A DNA stretch of 64,000 nucleotides from Bombyx mori (Eukaryota > Arthropoda > Insecta > Lepidoptera > Bombycidae). Each line of letters starts with the position of its first letter. The stretch's first letter is position 1. A program made the translations under genes and the position numbers. The stretch covers positions 13,516,117-13,580,116 of the forward strand of contig NC_085125.1 of assembly GCF_030269925.1 (NCBI RefSeq), read 5' to 3'. Below are positions 19,591 through 30,221 of the stretch, piece after piece. Under the pieces are notes generated by a model, which saw only the letters and a list, made by a program, of their open reading frames with translations, made no database searches and was not told the origin of the DNA.

Positions 19591-21002
19591 AGTTTTTTTA
19601 TTTTGAATGAATTTTTGCACTAATTTGGAGATATAGAATATGAACACGATTATTTTTAATAACATGACCCGGTAGCCTCGGTTATGCCTGCTAAAATGAA
19701 TACGACACTATGGTTTATAGATAGAGTGACTTTAGCCACTCTTTGTCTCTGCAAACGCGTGAATCCATGAGGTAAGTTTAGTACGATAACAGAAAACAAA
19801 CTTGGCTCGCGACAGGTTGCGTGGGCTTCCCTCCACTAATACTATATACTAAAGTAGGGGAATAATACTCCGACCCGCTTAGCTTACTAGTTTTAGTAAT
19901 AAGCCTTATACCTTGGTTAATGGTTAACGTGGTCGCTATCCAACGCGGTCGCTAACACGAATAAACATGTAACTATACTTATTGTTTTACTAATCAACCG
20001 ATGTGTGGTGTCGTGGGACACCGGATAGGAACGAAGTTCTTTATTATAAAAATATTAATTTTAAGTTTTATTCGAGGTATAAAGAAAATAATTATTCGGG
20101 TATACATTTTTTATTATGATTTTTTTATTGATAAAAATAAAATAAAACTAGTTTACAAAGTTATCAACTTTATTTTATTCACAATGATTTATAAAATATA
20201 TATAATAATAATATACAAAGAAACAGCTATTTATATGAATAATAATAATAACCGTTATCACGTAGACTATACATTAGACACTGTATAGCCATCATACTAA
20301 GACACGAATAATAAAAATCTTACGTTACGGACGTTTTTTCCCCCGGTTAGAGTACCCCTCCGCATCGTCCCATAAGGAACTTCGTTCCAAAACCTCATCA
20401 CAAACCTCACATAAATAATGTCTTTCTTTACCTGAAGAGAAACCCGGTAGTTACATAAAACATACCAATTAATTAATAAATCAACAATTTGCAGAGTCCA
20501 AACACAAATAATATCCGCTTATGAGAGCGTACAGCCAAATGAAGCGTTAAATCAATCCTCGTTCATGCTTCCGGGAAAAATATGCAAATAATCATTACAA
20601 AATGCACGTGAGCGAACGTAAATTATATGTCCATCGCGTCTCTTTATTTAGTTTTTATTATAATAGCACACGGATATAATGCGAGTTACGTAAATGCTAA
20701 CATATCAAAATTGTTTACGTAAACAAGCAATGTATGAGGGTATAAAGTGTATTAACAAAGTTTGAGAAACGTTGGCTCTTGAAAAGTTTTGGATGCATAT
20801 GTAGCATCATATGTAAAGTACTTGAGTAAGAAACAAATATTGTAATCGTGTCAGAGACGCAGTGGGGTTGAATGAAATAAAAGTTGCAAGCGGCTCTATT
20901 AAACTTGCCCCCATAAATTATTTTCCAAATGTGTGGACCGAATATTTCAAATTATTTTCTTGGTGGTGTTCATTAGACATCACAACATGAATGCCCCTAT
21001 CT
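19591..21002. other. no recognised feature
   Basis: About 1.4 kb, very AT-rich around 20040-20240. Open frames there are low-complexity Ile/Tyr/Lys and not credible. No repeat match seen. Confidence 0.45.
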
Positions 21003-21449
21003 TTTTTTTTAATTTGTTATTGCCTGGATATGTGGACGAGCTCACAGCACACCTGGTGTTAAGTGGTTACTGGAACCCATAGACATCTACAACGTAAATG
21101 CGCCATACACCTTGAGATATAAGTTCTAAGGTCTCAGTATATGTAGTTACAACGGCTGCCCCACCCTTCTAACCGAAACGCATTACTGCTTCACGGCAGA
21201 AATAGGCGGGGTGGTGGTACCTACCCGCGCGGACTCACAAGAGGTCCTACCACCAGTGATTACGCAAATTATAATTTTACGGGTTTGGTTTTTATTACAC
21301 TATGCTATTCCTTCACCGTGGAAGTCAATCGTGAACAATTGTTAAGTACGTATTTCATTAGAAAAATTGGTACCCGCCTGCGGGATTCAAACACCGGTGC
21401 ATCGCTCGACACGAATGCACCGGACGTCTTATCCTTTAGGCCACGACGA
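21003..21449 (-). mobile_element. full-length Bm1 SINE with tRNA-derived head
   Basis: Poly(T), tail, body and then the whole 5' region: the linker aattataattttacgggttt and the tRNA-like head (complement of ggtgtttgaatcccgc as B box and of tggcctaaaggataag as A box). The short word ctatct flanks both ends (about 20997-21002 and 21450-21455), a possible target duplication. Confidence 0.9.
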
Positions 21450-21455
21450 CTATCT

Positions 21456-21880
21456 ACCTTAAGGCGTGAAATCAAAGTCTCAATTTAATTCTGTAACGAC
21501 TGTCTCATACACCAAACGCATGATGAACGCTTCACGACAGAAATATCCCAGGTATATTTTTGGTATCTTTCCCAGGTATATTTCTGGTATCTTTCCCAGG
21601 TATACACACTTAATACACATTACTAATTATCTGTGAAGGTCTGCAAATAATTCGGTATAGAAATTAATGAAACAAATGTATAATTTAACCGTTAATTAAT
21701 TTTAATTGAATGGAAATATGTTTTATGCATTTTATGTCCCGTTTGCAATATCACAAAACTATCGAAACACTTCTTGAAGGTAAATACACAGTTACCGCGC
21801 TGTGGAATTGCCTCGCTTGTATATTTGCCTCTATAAATTATATAAATATGAAGTTACGTCCGCGTGTAGACACATTAATG
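21456..21880. other. no recognised feature
   Basis: Contains three near-identical cccaggtata / tttctggtatcttt phrases at 21548-21605, a small tandem repeat with a period of about 27 bp. No gene seen. Confidence 0.5.
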
Positions 21881-22123
21881 TTTTATTTATTTATTTTTTA
21901 TTGCTTAGATTGGTGGACGAGCTGATGTTAAGTGGTTACCGGAGCCCATAGACATCTACGACGTAAATGCGCCACCGACCTTGAGATATAAGTTCTAAGG
22001 TCTCAGTATAGTTACAACAGTTGCCCCACCCTTCTAACCGAAACGCATTACTGCTTCACGGCAGAAATAGGCGGGATGGTGGTACCTACCCGTGCGGACT
22101 CACAAGAGGTCCTACCATCAGTA
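21881..22123 (-). mobile_element. Bm1 SINE, tRNA head missing
   Basis: A T-rich tail, then the Bm1 body to accatcagta, with a small deletion after gagct in the tail region. Confidence 0.88.
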
Positions 22124-22302
22124 AGTACTAATGACATCAAAGGTGCCATTAGTACTTACTATCATCTGTCTTCGTTTTCGGAAGCGGTCTTCTTACATCC
22201 AGTATATAATATAAATAGCTTACAGTTCCTTGTGCAAGTGCGATTTCATAATTAACTACTCAGCGTGCTCTTTAACAGCACAATGGTAGGCCCCGTTCTT
22301 TA

Positions 22303-22557
22303 AAATAGGCGGGGTGGTGGAACCTACCCGTGCGGATTCACAAGAGGTCCTACCATCAGTAATTACGCAAATTATAATTTTGCGGATTTCATTTTTATTA
22401 CACGATGCTATTAACTCCGCCGTGGGAGTCAATCGTGAACATTTATTAAGTACGTATTTTATTGAAAAAAATTTTACCTGCCGGCGGGATTCGAACACGG
22501 GTTCATCGCTCGACACGAATGCACCAGACGTCTTATCTTTTAGGCTACGACGACTTC
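22303..22557 (-). mobile_element. Bm1 SINE, head half only
   Basis: The 3' half of Bm1 is missing. The piece starts at aaataggcggggtggtgg and runs through the linker to the tRNA-like head, ending near taggctacgacgac. Loss of the tail end cannot be 5' truncation, so it is a later deletion. Confidence 0.85.
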
Positions 22558-23156
22558 AAAACAGTTGCTAAGTTGCTAAGACAAACTGCTGGTTTTAGTA
22601 TCCCGTCTGCAGAGTCCTGAAATCGCTATTAAATACAGTTATTGAATGTAAACACACCGCTGTGGAATTGCATCGCTTCTCTGTGTCTATTTGCTTTATA
22701 AGATACAAGTTCGTCCCGCGTACGCACTTATATTAAATTTGAGAATTAAAAAAATCGAATGAGTTTCAAATACTAGCTCTCCTAGTATCCGTTGCTACTC
22801 GTTTATTCGGTGAACGTAAATAAAATATACAGTTCGAAAGACGAACCACTCACGTTCTAAGAAATTGTATGAAAAACTGCCAGTCAGTCCCTTAAAACCA
22901 TTACAACTAAAAACACCTTGTATATTCAATTATAGGACCTTTGATATACCTTAAGCGTGTTACAAGTGCTAATTACCAGGTAAGCTAGTTAGAAATCATG
23001 AATTTGTTTGTGTGTTATTATCGCATAGTTACGACGCTGTGTGATGTGATTCCAATAGCGTTGATATTTCGACCTAATGACCAAGCGTGCCTGTCGAAGG
23101 AAATTGAATGCGATATGCGAGCAAACGCCTAAGATTTGACACATACCATTATGTTT
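22558..23156. other. no recognised feature
   Basis: No gene or repeat that I can support. Confidence 0.4.
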
Positions 23157-23337
23157 CATGAGCTCACAGCCCACCTGGTGTTAAGTGGTTACTGGAGCCC
23201 ATAGACATCTACGACGCAAATGCGCCAACCACCTTGAGACATTAGTTCTAAGGTCTCAGTATATTTACAACGGCTGCCCTGCCCTTCAAACCGAAACGCA
23301 TTACTGCTTCACGGCAGAAATAGGCGGGGTGGTGGTA
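23157..23337 (-). mobile_element. Bm1 SINE fragment
   Basis: Internal Bm1 piece from gagctcacagcccacctgg to ggggtggtggta; both poly(T) and head are missing. Confidence 0.85.
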
Positions 23338-23666
23338 TGTTTGTATTCAATAAAAATCAATTCTGATATACATTATTATTCAAGTTATTTATATTCCTAC
23401 AGTCAAAGGCGAAGTCTAAGGTTAAAATGAAAATAGTTTTATTTATTTTTACAATGAAACTGCATTGAACGTTTGTTCAATACAGATGAAGACAAATATT
23501 AGCTCAAGCTGTGAAGTTCGGTGCGGCTTAACTGTTGATCGCCTGAAGCTCTTCCGGACTGCGGCGAGCAAACTTTGAGCTTTTAAACTTCAACTTACTC
23601 ATATTAATTTCAGAAATTAAATTGGATCAGGTCAATTGTTTTTTCTATTATATTATTTATTAATTA
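23338..23666. other. no recognised feature
   Basis: No gene or repeat that I can support. Confidence 0.4.
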
Positions 23667-23914
23667 CTAGTTGACCCGGCAGACTTCGTAGTGCCTCAAT
23701 CGATAAATAAAAGACACACCAAGGGGACACATCAAAGGAAAAACAAAATTGTTTGTTTTTATATAATTCCGAGCATTTTCATATTTATCTACCTTTTAAA
23801 CCTTCTCTGGACATCCACAAATAATTTAAGACCAAAATTAGCCAAATCGGTCCAGCCGTTCTCGAGTTTTAGCGAGACTAACCAACAGCAATTCATTTTT
23901 ATGTATATAGATAG
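23667..23914 (-). mobile_element. non-autonomous Helitron (type 1)
   Basis: Minus-strand copy of the family at 35963-36261 and 38113-38392. It shares ggctggaccgatttggct, gtcttaaattatttgtgga and a terminal cgggtcaactag. A CTAG end and a TC start with no TIR are Helitron traits. Confidence 0.75.
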
Positions 23915-24198
23915 ATAACTTAGATTGGTAGACGAGTTTCACGGGCAACTGGATTTAAAGCGGATATTGTTGATATCTCTTCACCGCTCGGTCTATTAGG
24001 AGTAAATACAAAGCTTAGGCTAAGTATTGTCTACAAGGGTTTTCCAGTCTTCAATATCTACATAGCGTGAAACGAAACGCAAAATGACGTTTGACGTTTA
24101 CGCACCAGTTTACATTATCTGTGCATTCCATCACTCACCAACTACTTTGGCGCCTTTTATAACTTTCTATAATTTCCAAAAAAATGTTAAGTGTCGAA

Positions 24199-24325
24199 TT
24201 TTTTTTTTTTTTTTTTTGCCCTTGCAGGCAGTCGAGCACACGACCCACCCGATGGTGAGTGGTTACAGTCACCCATGGACTTCAGAAATGCAGGGGTAGA
24301 GCCAAGCCGCTGCCTACCGCTAAGA
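24199..24325 (-). mobile_element. YADD-LINE 3' end fragment
   Basis: Poly(T), then gcccttgcaggcagtcgag to gccgctgcctaccgc. A few substitutions. Confidence 0.85.
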
Positions 24326-24617
24326 AATAAGATTAAACCGCTAAGAAATTAAGATTAGACGGCTAAAAATAAATTAAAACATTCATTCCACTAAACGAAT
24401 TATTTTTTATCCCGAGCGTAGACATCCATGGTATTATTTATGGCAGAGCAATGATATCAAAAGCGTGAGACTTCCTTAGCCGGTTAAGATTATCGTTATA
24501 TTCGTATGTCGATGTGTTTATGTCGAGACTCAATTCTTACCGCCATCCGAAAGTCTTTAGACACCTCATGTTTGTATGTCGAAGTGGAAGATATTCCGTG
24601 CCTACGACCTTTATCTA

Positions 24618-24815
24618 TGTATCAGCCCACAGACGTCCACAACTGGGCTTCCCCAAGCCTCGCCACAAGGTTCGGTCCTGCGCTTCTTGTATCCATGAGA
24701 TCCCCGCGAACTCCAATAGGTCGTCCACCTTCTAGAAGGCCTAGACACGGTGCGTCTTCCGATACGCGGTCGCAACTTGAGAACTTTTGGGCACCAACGA
24801 CCATGTGCTCACTTA
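24618..24815 (-). mobile_element. RTE-like LINE 3' fragment
   Basis: Second copy of the sequence at 13733-13915; shared words include cccacagacgtcc, cctcgccac and caataggtcgtc. Confidence 0.55.
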
Positions 24816-25214
24816 GTATTATGTACATCTACATTATCTATACTCTATACTAATATTATAAAGAGGAAAGATTTGTTTGTTTGTTTGTTTGTATTGAACA
24901 AGCTCCGACACTACTGAACCGATTTGAAAAATTCTTTCACTGTTTGAAAGTTTCACTATTCCCGAATGACATAGGCTATAATTATTTTGAAGAAAATTAG
25001 GGATCCTTTCTAAATCTCTAATAATATAACCCAAGGTGTAAAAAAAATACCTAAAATATTCTTTACATCGCGTGCCCTGCGAAAACTATTGATGATAGAA
25101 TAAAATAATATACTACGACTTTGTAGAACACATTATTATTTACACAAAGTATCGGGACAGCATATGTCTAACTATTATAGTTATGCCGCAATAAGTGTTC
25201 TTTTATTTAAAAAA

Positions 25215-25738
25215 AATTATTTTTTTTATTTTTTATTTATTTTATTTATTTATACTTATTGTACACACAAAGAAAATACATTAAAAAACAGATTTAAAGA
25301 ATGTCTACATACTATGTACAAAGGCGAGCTTAACTCATTCATGAGTTTTCTTCCAGCAAACCAATAGCAGAGTGAAATACGATGTATAAGAGGGGAATAG
25401 TGTACAATATAAAAGCTATTAAAGCATGATTTTTATCTAAGCTTAAAAAAAAAAAAAAAAAATCTAGTATAAAATGAAAAATACATATAAATAAACATAC
25501 ATAAAACAATAACTTAAATACAATTAAAGTGACAGGAAATGTTTCTTCATTTGACTCTTAAAAACTTCTAGAGAGGAACTAGCACGAATAGGTTGAGGGA
25601 GAGAATTCCATAATCGCACTGCTTGTATTGTGAAAGAGCCACTATAGCGACTAGAGCTGTGAATGGGAGTTTTTAAAAGAAGAGATGTGGCTTGTCGACT
25701 AACGAAAAAATAAAACAATGTAGTTAAAATTTTTGTTA
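25215..25738 (-). mobile_element. LINE 3' part (family D) inside a Helitron
   Basis: T-rich start, then a 3' UTR with gaatgtctacatactatg and gagttttcttccagcaaacc that recurs at 58560-58748. Further in is an ORF2 tail with RLWNSLPQPIR (25524-25718). It is 5'-truncated and minus-strand. Confidence 0.75.
25524..25718 (-). pseudogene. LINE ORF2 C-terminus (family D)
   Basis: About 64 codons reading TIQAVRLWNSLPQPIRASSS near the end, the conserved 'R-L-W-N-x-L-P' motif in the C-terminal domain of several LINE clades. Nothing upstream survives. The clade cannot be decided from this piece. Confidence 0.65.
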
Positions 25739-25773
25739 AAGACCCGAGCGGAGTCGGAGCGGGCCGCTAGTTA

Positions 25774-26090
25774 GGTATAATTTGGAAAGATCAATGCATC
25801 CTGATAACAATACAACCTACTTACGAACGGTTCCGAGAATACGAGAACAGTACGCATCTTAGAATATTCGTCTAAATAGCTATGTTCGGTCATCGATTTC
25901 AGATAATGCCGCCACTAAATAATATTGAAATCACCGTTCTGACTATATCCCGACCGTTTGACATCTCCCGTTAGTTATCGCCGTATTATTCTTGAAGGGA
26001 GAACATTATATTTTGACTGGGAATACCAAAGTTTTGGATGTGGCATAAATATTGAAAGTTTGGCAATTTACTGAGATCACGATTCAGCTT
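25774..26090. other. no recognised feature
   Basis: No gene or repeat that I can support. Confidence 0.4.
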
Positions 26091-26206
26091 TTTATTTATT
26101 TATTGCCCTTGTAGCCAGACGAGCGTACGGCCCACCTGATGGTGAGTGATTCCCGATGCCCATGGGCTTCAGCAATGCCAGGGGCAGAGCCAAGCCGCTG
26201 CCTACC
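26091..26206 (-). mobile_element. YADD-LINE 3' end fragment
   Basis: tttattgcccttgtagccag to gccgctgcctacc. Short and moderately diverged. Confidence 0.85.
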
Positions 26207-26337
26207 AAACCGCTACCGCTTATTTGGGTCGCAAAGGAGTTTGCTTCCGGGTTGGGTTTTATGAAATACAACAGTCCTATTATTGTAAGGTGGGTTTAGG
26301 TATACACTATACGATGACTATGTTGTTTTGTGGCACG

Positions 26338-26550
26338 GACGTGTGGACAAACTCACGGATCGTCTGGTTTTAACTGGGTTCCAGAGTAGATAGACATATC
26401 GAATTTCAATTTTATAGTATATTTTTATACTCCGCTTCGTGAATTAGCAATGCATTTTGAACCGAAGTACATGGCTGAATCAAAGAAAAAATAAACAGGT
26501 GGAACTTATCCGCGCGTCTTTAGAACAAGCACTACCATCAGAAATCATGA
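26338..26550 (-). mobile_element. very old Bm1 SINE
   Basis: Only scattered Bm1 words survive in order: gtggacaaactcacgg, agcaatgcattttgaaccga, aggtggaacttatccgcgcg and caccatcag-like actaccatcag. Order and spacing support the call. Confidence 0.5.
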
Positions 26551-26674
26551 AAATTATTTATGTTAAACTATTCGTGAAATGTGTCTCTGTCGAAATATAA
26601 CCAATTCCCAGTAGCTAACAAGCTATGAATAATACAAAGCTAACAAGCTATGGATTTTGACGGTAATAAATACT

Positions 26675-26678
<4 letters not shown>

Positions 26679-26752
<74 letters not shown>

Positions 26753-27155
26753 TGCCTTTGTAGGCAGAAGGGCATACGGCCCACCTGATGGTGAGTGGTT
26801 ACCGTCGCCCATGGACTTCAGCAATGCCAGGGGCAGAGCCAAGCCGCTGCCTACCGCTTAATACTCTCCACAAGCCTCGTTTGAAGAAGGGCATGTCATA
26901 GCGCTCGGGAAACACCGTGGAGGGGAGCTCATTCCATAGCCGGATGGTACGTGGCAAAAAAGACCTCTGGAAACGCACTGTGGATGATCGCAGTGGCTCC
27001 AGGTAGTATGGATGAACTCTACTCCGGTGGCGGGCGGTGCGATGGTAAAAACGAGATGCTGGTATCATCTCGAACAATTCCTCAGAGCACTCCCCATGGA
27101 ACATACGGTACAAAATACAGAGGGAACCGAAGTCCCTCCGCAGACCCAGAGGCTT
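26679..27155 (-). mobile_element. YADD-LINE 3' fragment with 72-nt poly(T), young
   Basis: An uninterrupted run of 72 T, then a sequence nearly identical to 9695-10090: the short 3' UTR and the last ~120 ORF codons. LINE sequence stops at cagaggc near 27155. The long pure tail and high identity indicate a recent insertion. Confidence 0.92.
26799..27155 (-). pseudogene. YADD-LINE ORF2 C-terminal fragment
   Basis: Open for about 119 codons of the C-terminal domain (FGSLCILYRMFHGE to GIAEVHGRR), identical or nearly so to the end of the longer ORF at 9742. The RT core is missing, so it has no enzymatic capacity. Confidence 0.85.
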
Positions 27156-27612
27156 TTCTGTATAACTCAGACATAATCGATCGATAGGTCCGCGTAGCAC
27201 TTACTACGAGTCTACGTCGTAGACGCCCTACGAACTCATCTTGACACTATTCACAGCTTAGTTACTATCCTAAAATATAGCGGTCACTATTTTGGTCAAT
27301 ACTCGATGAACTAAATAATGTTTCTATATTGAAATAACAAAACAGCCGTGTCGTGTGAGTACCAACTTTGTGTGAGCTTGATGTGAGCGCGGAGCTCCGA
27401 CGATAGTGCCTGTTGCGTTGTTGATGTCTGTGGGCTCTAGTAGCACCTGGGCGCCGAAAGATTGTTGACCAGTCTGAGGAACAAAAGAAGCAAAGAACAT
27501 GAGCTTATGGTTTCTGATTAGGTCATTACCGTCGCTCAAGGAAGTCAAAAATACCAGTGTCTGATGCCAATTAAATCGGCAAACGTGTCGTTATATTCGC
27601 TTTAGTAACTAT
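27156..27612. other. no recognised feature
   Basis: No supportable gene. A faint Bm1-like phrase (gatgtctgtgggctct) occurs near 27425. The 4 bp before the LTR (27609-27612, ctat) are its target duplication. Confidence 0.4.
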
Positions 27613-28006
27613 TGCTACGCCGGTAAGAGTAACGCCATCTATCGTCGAATAGTCGAACGAATATCGTAGGACCTAGAACGCTCGAGAAGTACAACACCAT
27701 CTATTGTCAGATAGCGGGAACTACTACTAGACAGGTGTAGAATATTCTCGATAATTCTAGAGATGAGGTATCGGCTATAAAAGCGTTGTAGAGATGGCAC
27801 CCAGTCAGTCAGTAATCGGAACTACTTGAAACGAAACAGCGAACGGATCACTTGAAGCGAAGCAGAACAAGCGAATTGAGAGTTTTAAAGTGTTTATTGA
27901 GCGTTTTAAAGTGTTTGTTGAGTGTTTTAAGTGTTCTAAGTGTTAAATACAGTGTTAGCTTGTAATTCGGCAGAATGTTATTTATTCCGAACCCCAGCGC
28001 GTAACA
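27613..28006 (+). mobile_element. solo LTR of a gypsy-like retrotransposon
   Basis: 394 bp starting tgctacgccgg and ending cagcgcgtaaca: TG...CA with an imperfect terminal inverted repeat (tgctacgc / tgttacgc). It is flanked by a perfect 4-bp duplication, ctat, at 27609-27612 and 28007-28010. No internal coding region follows, so it is a solo LTR left by recombination. A core promoter is visible at 27775-27830. A second copy of this LTR is at 44687-45308. The 4-bp duplication suggests the Ty3/gypsy group, but without pol the family is open. Confidence 0.82.
27775..27830 (+). promoter_or_regulatory. LTR core promoter (TATA plus arthropod initiator)
   Basis: A TATA motif in gctataaaagcg is followed about 25-30 bp downstream by cagtcagtcagt. 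This contains the arthropod initiator TCAGT in tandem, the expected transcription start and R-region boundary of the LTR. The second LTR copy keeps a weaker ctataatgg and cagtcagt. Confidence 0.6.
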
Positions 28007-28010
28007 CTAT

Positions 28011-28829
28011 TTAACAGTCTTTGGACTGGCAGCTCCTGTACTAATCGACAAATATTTTTGACGATAAGCCACATCCGTTTTTTTTCGGATCAATGTGATC
28101 CTTCTGAAAATGTATCAAATATGTAGATGTGTGCGGGCAACGGCGCCGAATAAAAATGGGGATGGTGTGAACACGGCCTAAATCATTCCACTGATTTATC
28201 GCGGTCAGTGTGCCCTCGGCCTTTCTGTAAGTAAGCTTTTATGTACGTTTATTACAGAGAGAAATGTATGGACTAGAGAAAATGTATGTAAACAAACGAA
28301 ATGTCTATTTTATTTTGTGTTACATTAATTCAAAAAGAATATGCTTTAATCTAATCAATGAAATGTTATAGAGTGAATTAATGGAACTATGTTCTGAATG
28401 GAAGTGATCAGACATTACCCTAGCAGGAAGCATATTCAAGACAAGAATAAACATAACCAGGCTTTGAATACCATATATCATGCAAAGAGACACTGGCTTT
28501 GATCTTTACTTGAAATCGGAACCTTAGGTTCAGTATTCAGAGATTTTCAAAGGCATTAAAGATAGACAAGCCTAAGGTCCAGCTGATAATGAGCGGTTGC
28601 TGTTAGAATCAGAGAGAGATCCAATCCTAAGAACACGGCCAATTCACTGTTTATTTCAGACTTCTTGGCGACCAATTTAGTATTCAATAACTACCGGAGT
28701 CAGTACGAATCACAATTTATCGATGGATGAAAACGAACTTGTCGTAACTAGAAAAGCCCTAGGAATTTTTGTTAAAATTTAAAAAATTCATAATTCATAT
28801 TCAGAAAGTTGAAAATTGTTATGTATTTA
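28011..28829. other. no recognised feature
   Basis: About 820 bp without a supportable gene or repeat. Confidence 0.45.
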
Positions 28830-28878
28830 TCACTACATAGTATAAAACAAAGTCGCTTTCTCTGTCCCTATATCCCCG

Positions 28879-29487
28879 ATGTTCGACCAGCCCATACCGT
28901 GGGCCCCGAAGGTCAAATATTTAGGCGTCACCCTCGACAGTAGGATGACATTCCGCCCCCACATCAAGACGGTACGCGATCGTGCCGCCTTCATCCTAGG
29001 ACGTCTCTACCCGATGATATGTAGGCGAAGTAAAATGTCCCTTAGAAATAAGGTGACACTCTACAAAACTTGCATACGCCCCGTCATGACCTATGCAAGT
29101 GTAGTGTTCGCTCACGCGGCCCGCATACACCTTAAGTCATTTCAAATTATTCAATCCCGTTTTTGCAGGATAGCCGTCGGAGCCCCGTGGTTCGTCAGGA
29201 ACGTCGACCTCCATGACGACCTGGACTTAGAGTCCATCAGTAAGTATATACAGTCGGCGTCCATACGCCACTTCGATAAAGCGGCACGACACGAGAACCC
29301 TCTCATCGTGGCCGCCGGTAACTACATTCCCGATCCTGCGGACAGAATGGAAAGCAGTCGACGTCGCCCAAAACACGTCATCTCGGATCCTCCCGATCCA
29401 CTAACGGTGCTTTTAGGTACTTCAAGCACCGGTCACTGTTCTCGTCGAACCCGTCGCTTGCGACGAAGGGCTCGACGAGTAAATTAA
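28879..29487 (+). pseudogene. J2 ORF2 C-terminal fragment
   Basis: 202 open codons from the LINE C-terminal half: KVKYLGVTLDSRMTFRPHI, the NKVTLYKTCIRPVMTYASVV thumb/connection motif, the APWFVRNVDLHDDLDLESI motif, and a basic end RRTRRLRRRARRVN. It aligns throughout with the J1 ORF2 C-terminus but differs clearly, so J2 is a sister subfamily. The RT core and endonuclease are lost by 5' truncation. Confidence 0.88.
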
Positions 29488-29500
29488 CTCTCAGACACAG

Positions 29501-29534
29501 CCCACTGAGTTTCTCGCCGGATCTTCTCAGTGGG
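29501..29534 (+). other. J2 3'-UTR stem-loop
   Basis: cccactgag and ctcagtggg form a perfect 9-bp stem around the loop tttctcgccggatctt. In J1 the fourth base pair is changed on both sides (cccgctgag / ctcagcggg), a compensatory pair. Confidence 0.75.
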
Positions 29535-29965
29535 TCGCGTTTCCGATCCGGTGGTAGATTCTGCGAAGCACGGCTCTTGCTAGGGTTCGTATTAGCAACA
29601 TCGTCAGGTTTGAGCCCCGTGAGCTCACCTACTAAAGTTAGGGTTACGCTGACATAGCCGCTAGGGCTATCAGCTTAGGTAGGAAAAAAAAAAAAAAAAA
29701 AATGTCCCTATATCCCTATGTATGCTTAAATCTTTAAAACTACGCGACGGATTTTGATGCGTTTTTTTTTTAATTGATAGAGTGATTGAAGAGGAAGTTT
29801 TATATGTATAATAACATCCATTAAATAGTGGAGAAATCAATAATAAATTACAGTTTCCGAAGCGAAGTGAGGGCGGTTCGCTAGTATTACAAGGTTTTAG
29901 ATTATATATGGTTGTATACTAATTAGGTATATACAAATGTGGCGGTAGTCATCTTACAACACAAG

Positions 29966-30075
29966 ATATTTGACAAATGCCTGAATCTCGCTTAAGACAT
30001 TTTCAAGATAAGCTTGCATATAAATATAAGTTCAGAACAACAACATTCGGACCGTCGGTCTACCGAGCAATATCA
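29966..30075 (+). repeat. repeat family B, copy 1
   Basis: Matches 44229-44337: tatttgac, cctgaatctcgct, caagataag, caacaacattcg and accgtcggtctaccgagcaa. Origin unknown; possibly a fragment of a TE coding region. Confidence 0.65.
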
Positions 30076-30221
30076 CCCGGTAGAAGATCTTCTCTTTGTC
30101 GTATATCTGGTGTAAAGTCGGGTTTTTCAAGTTATAACGAATCCGCTTTCTTCCGTCGATATCGCCACTTTGCGACCGCCAACAACAATGATATTCAACA
30201 AAACTTTCGCAGACATTAAAC

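Larger units (their letters stand above)
24842..25773 (+). mobile_element. non-autonomous Helitron (type 2) split by a LINE
   Basis: Starts tctatactaatattataaag, with the gttt tetramer run and a ctactgaaccgattt motif typical of lepidopteran Helitron 5' ends. It finishes with a GC hairpin (cccgagcgg ... gagcgggcc) and CTAG at 25770-25773. The middle is replaced by a minus-strand LINE fragment. No Rep/helicase coding is present, so it depended on an autonomous partner. Confidence 0.75.
28877..29702 (+). mobile_element. 5'-truncated Jockey-type LINE (J2) with 14-bp target duplication
   Basis: Inserted in the Helitron. The word tgtccctatatccc occurs at 28863-28876 and again at 29703-29716, flanking the LINE exactly. 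The copy holds the last ~200 codons of ORF2, the 3' UTR with stem-loop, and poly(A). It is the best J2 reference in this window. Confidence 0.92.
28830..29884 (+). mobile_element. non-autonomous Helitron (type 3) split by a LINE
   Basis: Begins tcactacatagtataaaac, a recurrent lepidopteran Helitron 5' end, and finishes gggcggttcgctag with CTAG at 29881-29884. With the LINE and one copy of its target duplication removed, the Helitron is about 215 bp and shows no coding capacity. Confidence 0.8.

Noticed and set aside
20001..20288. 95-codon AT-rich plus-strand frame
   Set aside because: Low-complexity Ile/Tyr/Lys/Asn content, no start context or homology; a chance frame in AT-rich DNA.
29977..30219. 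80-codon frame over repeat family B
   Set aside because: The sequence is repeated at 44229 without a conserved frame, so it is not a supported gene.
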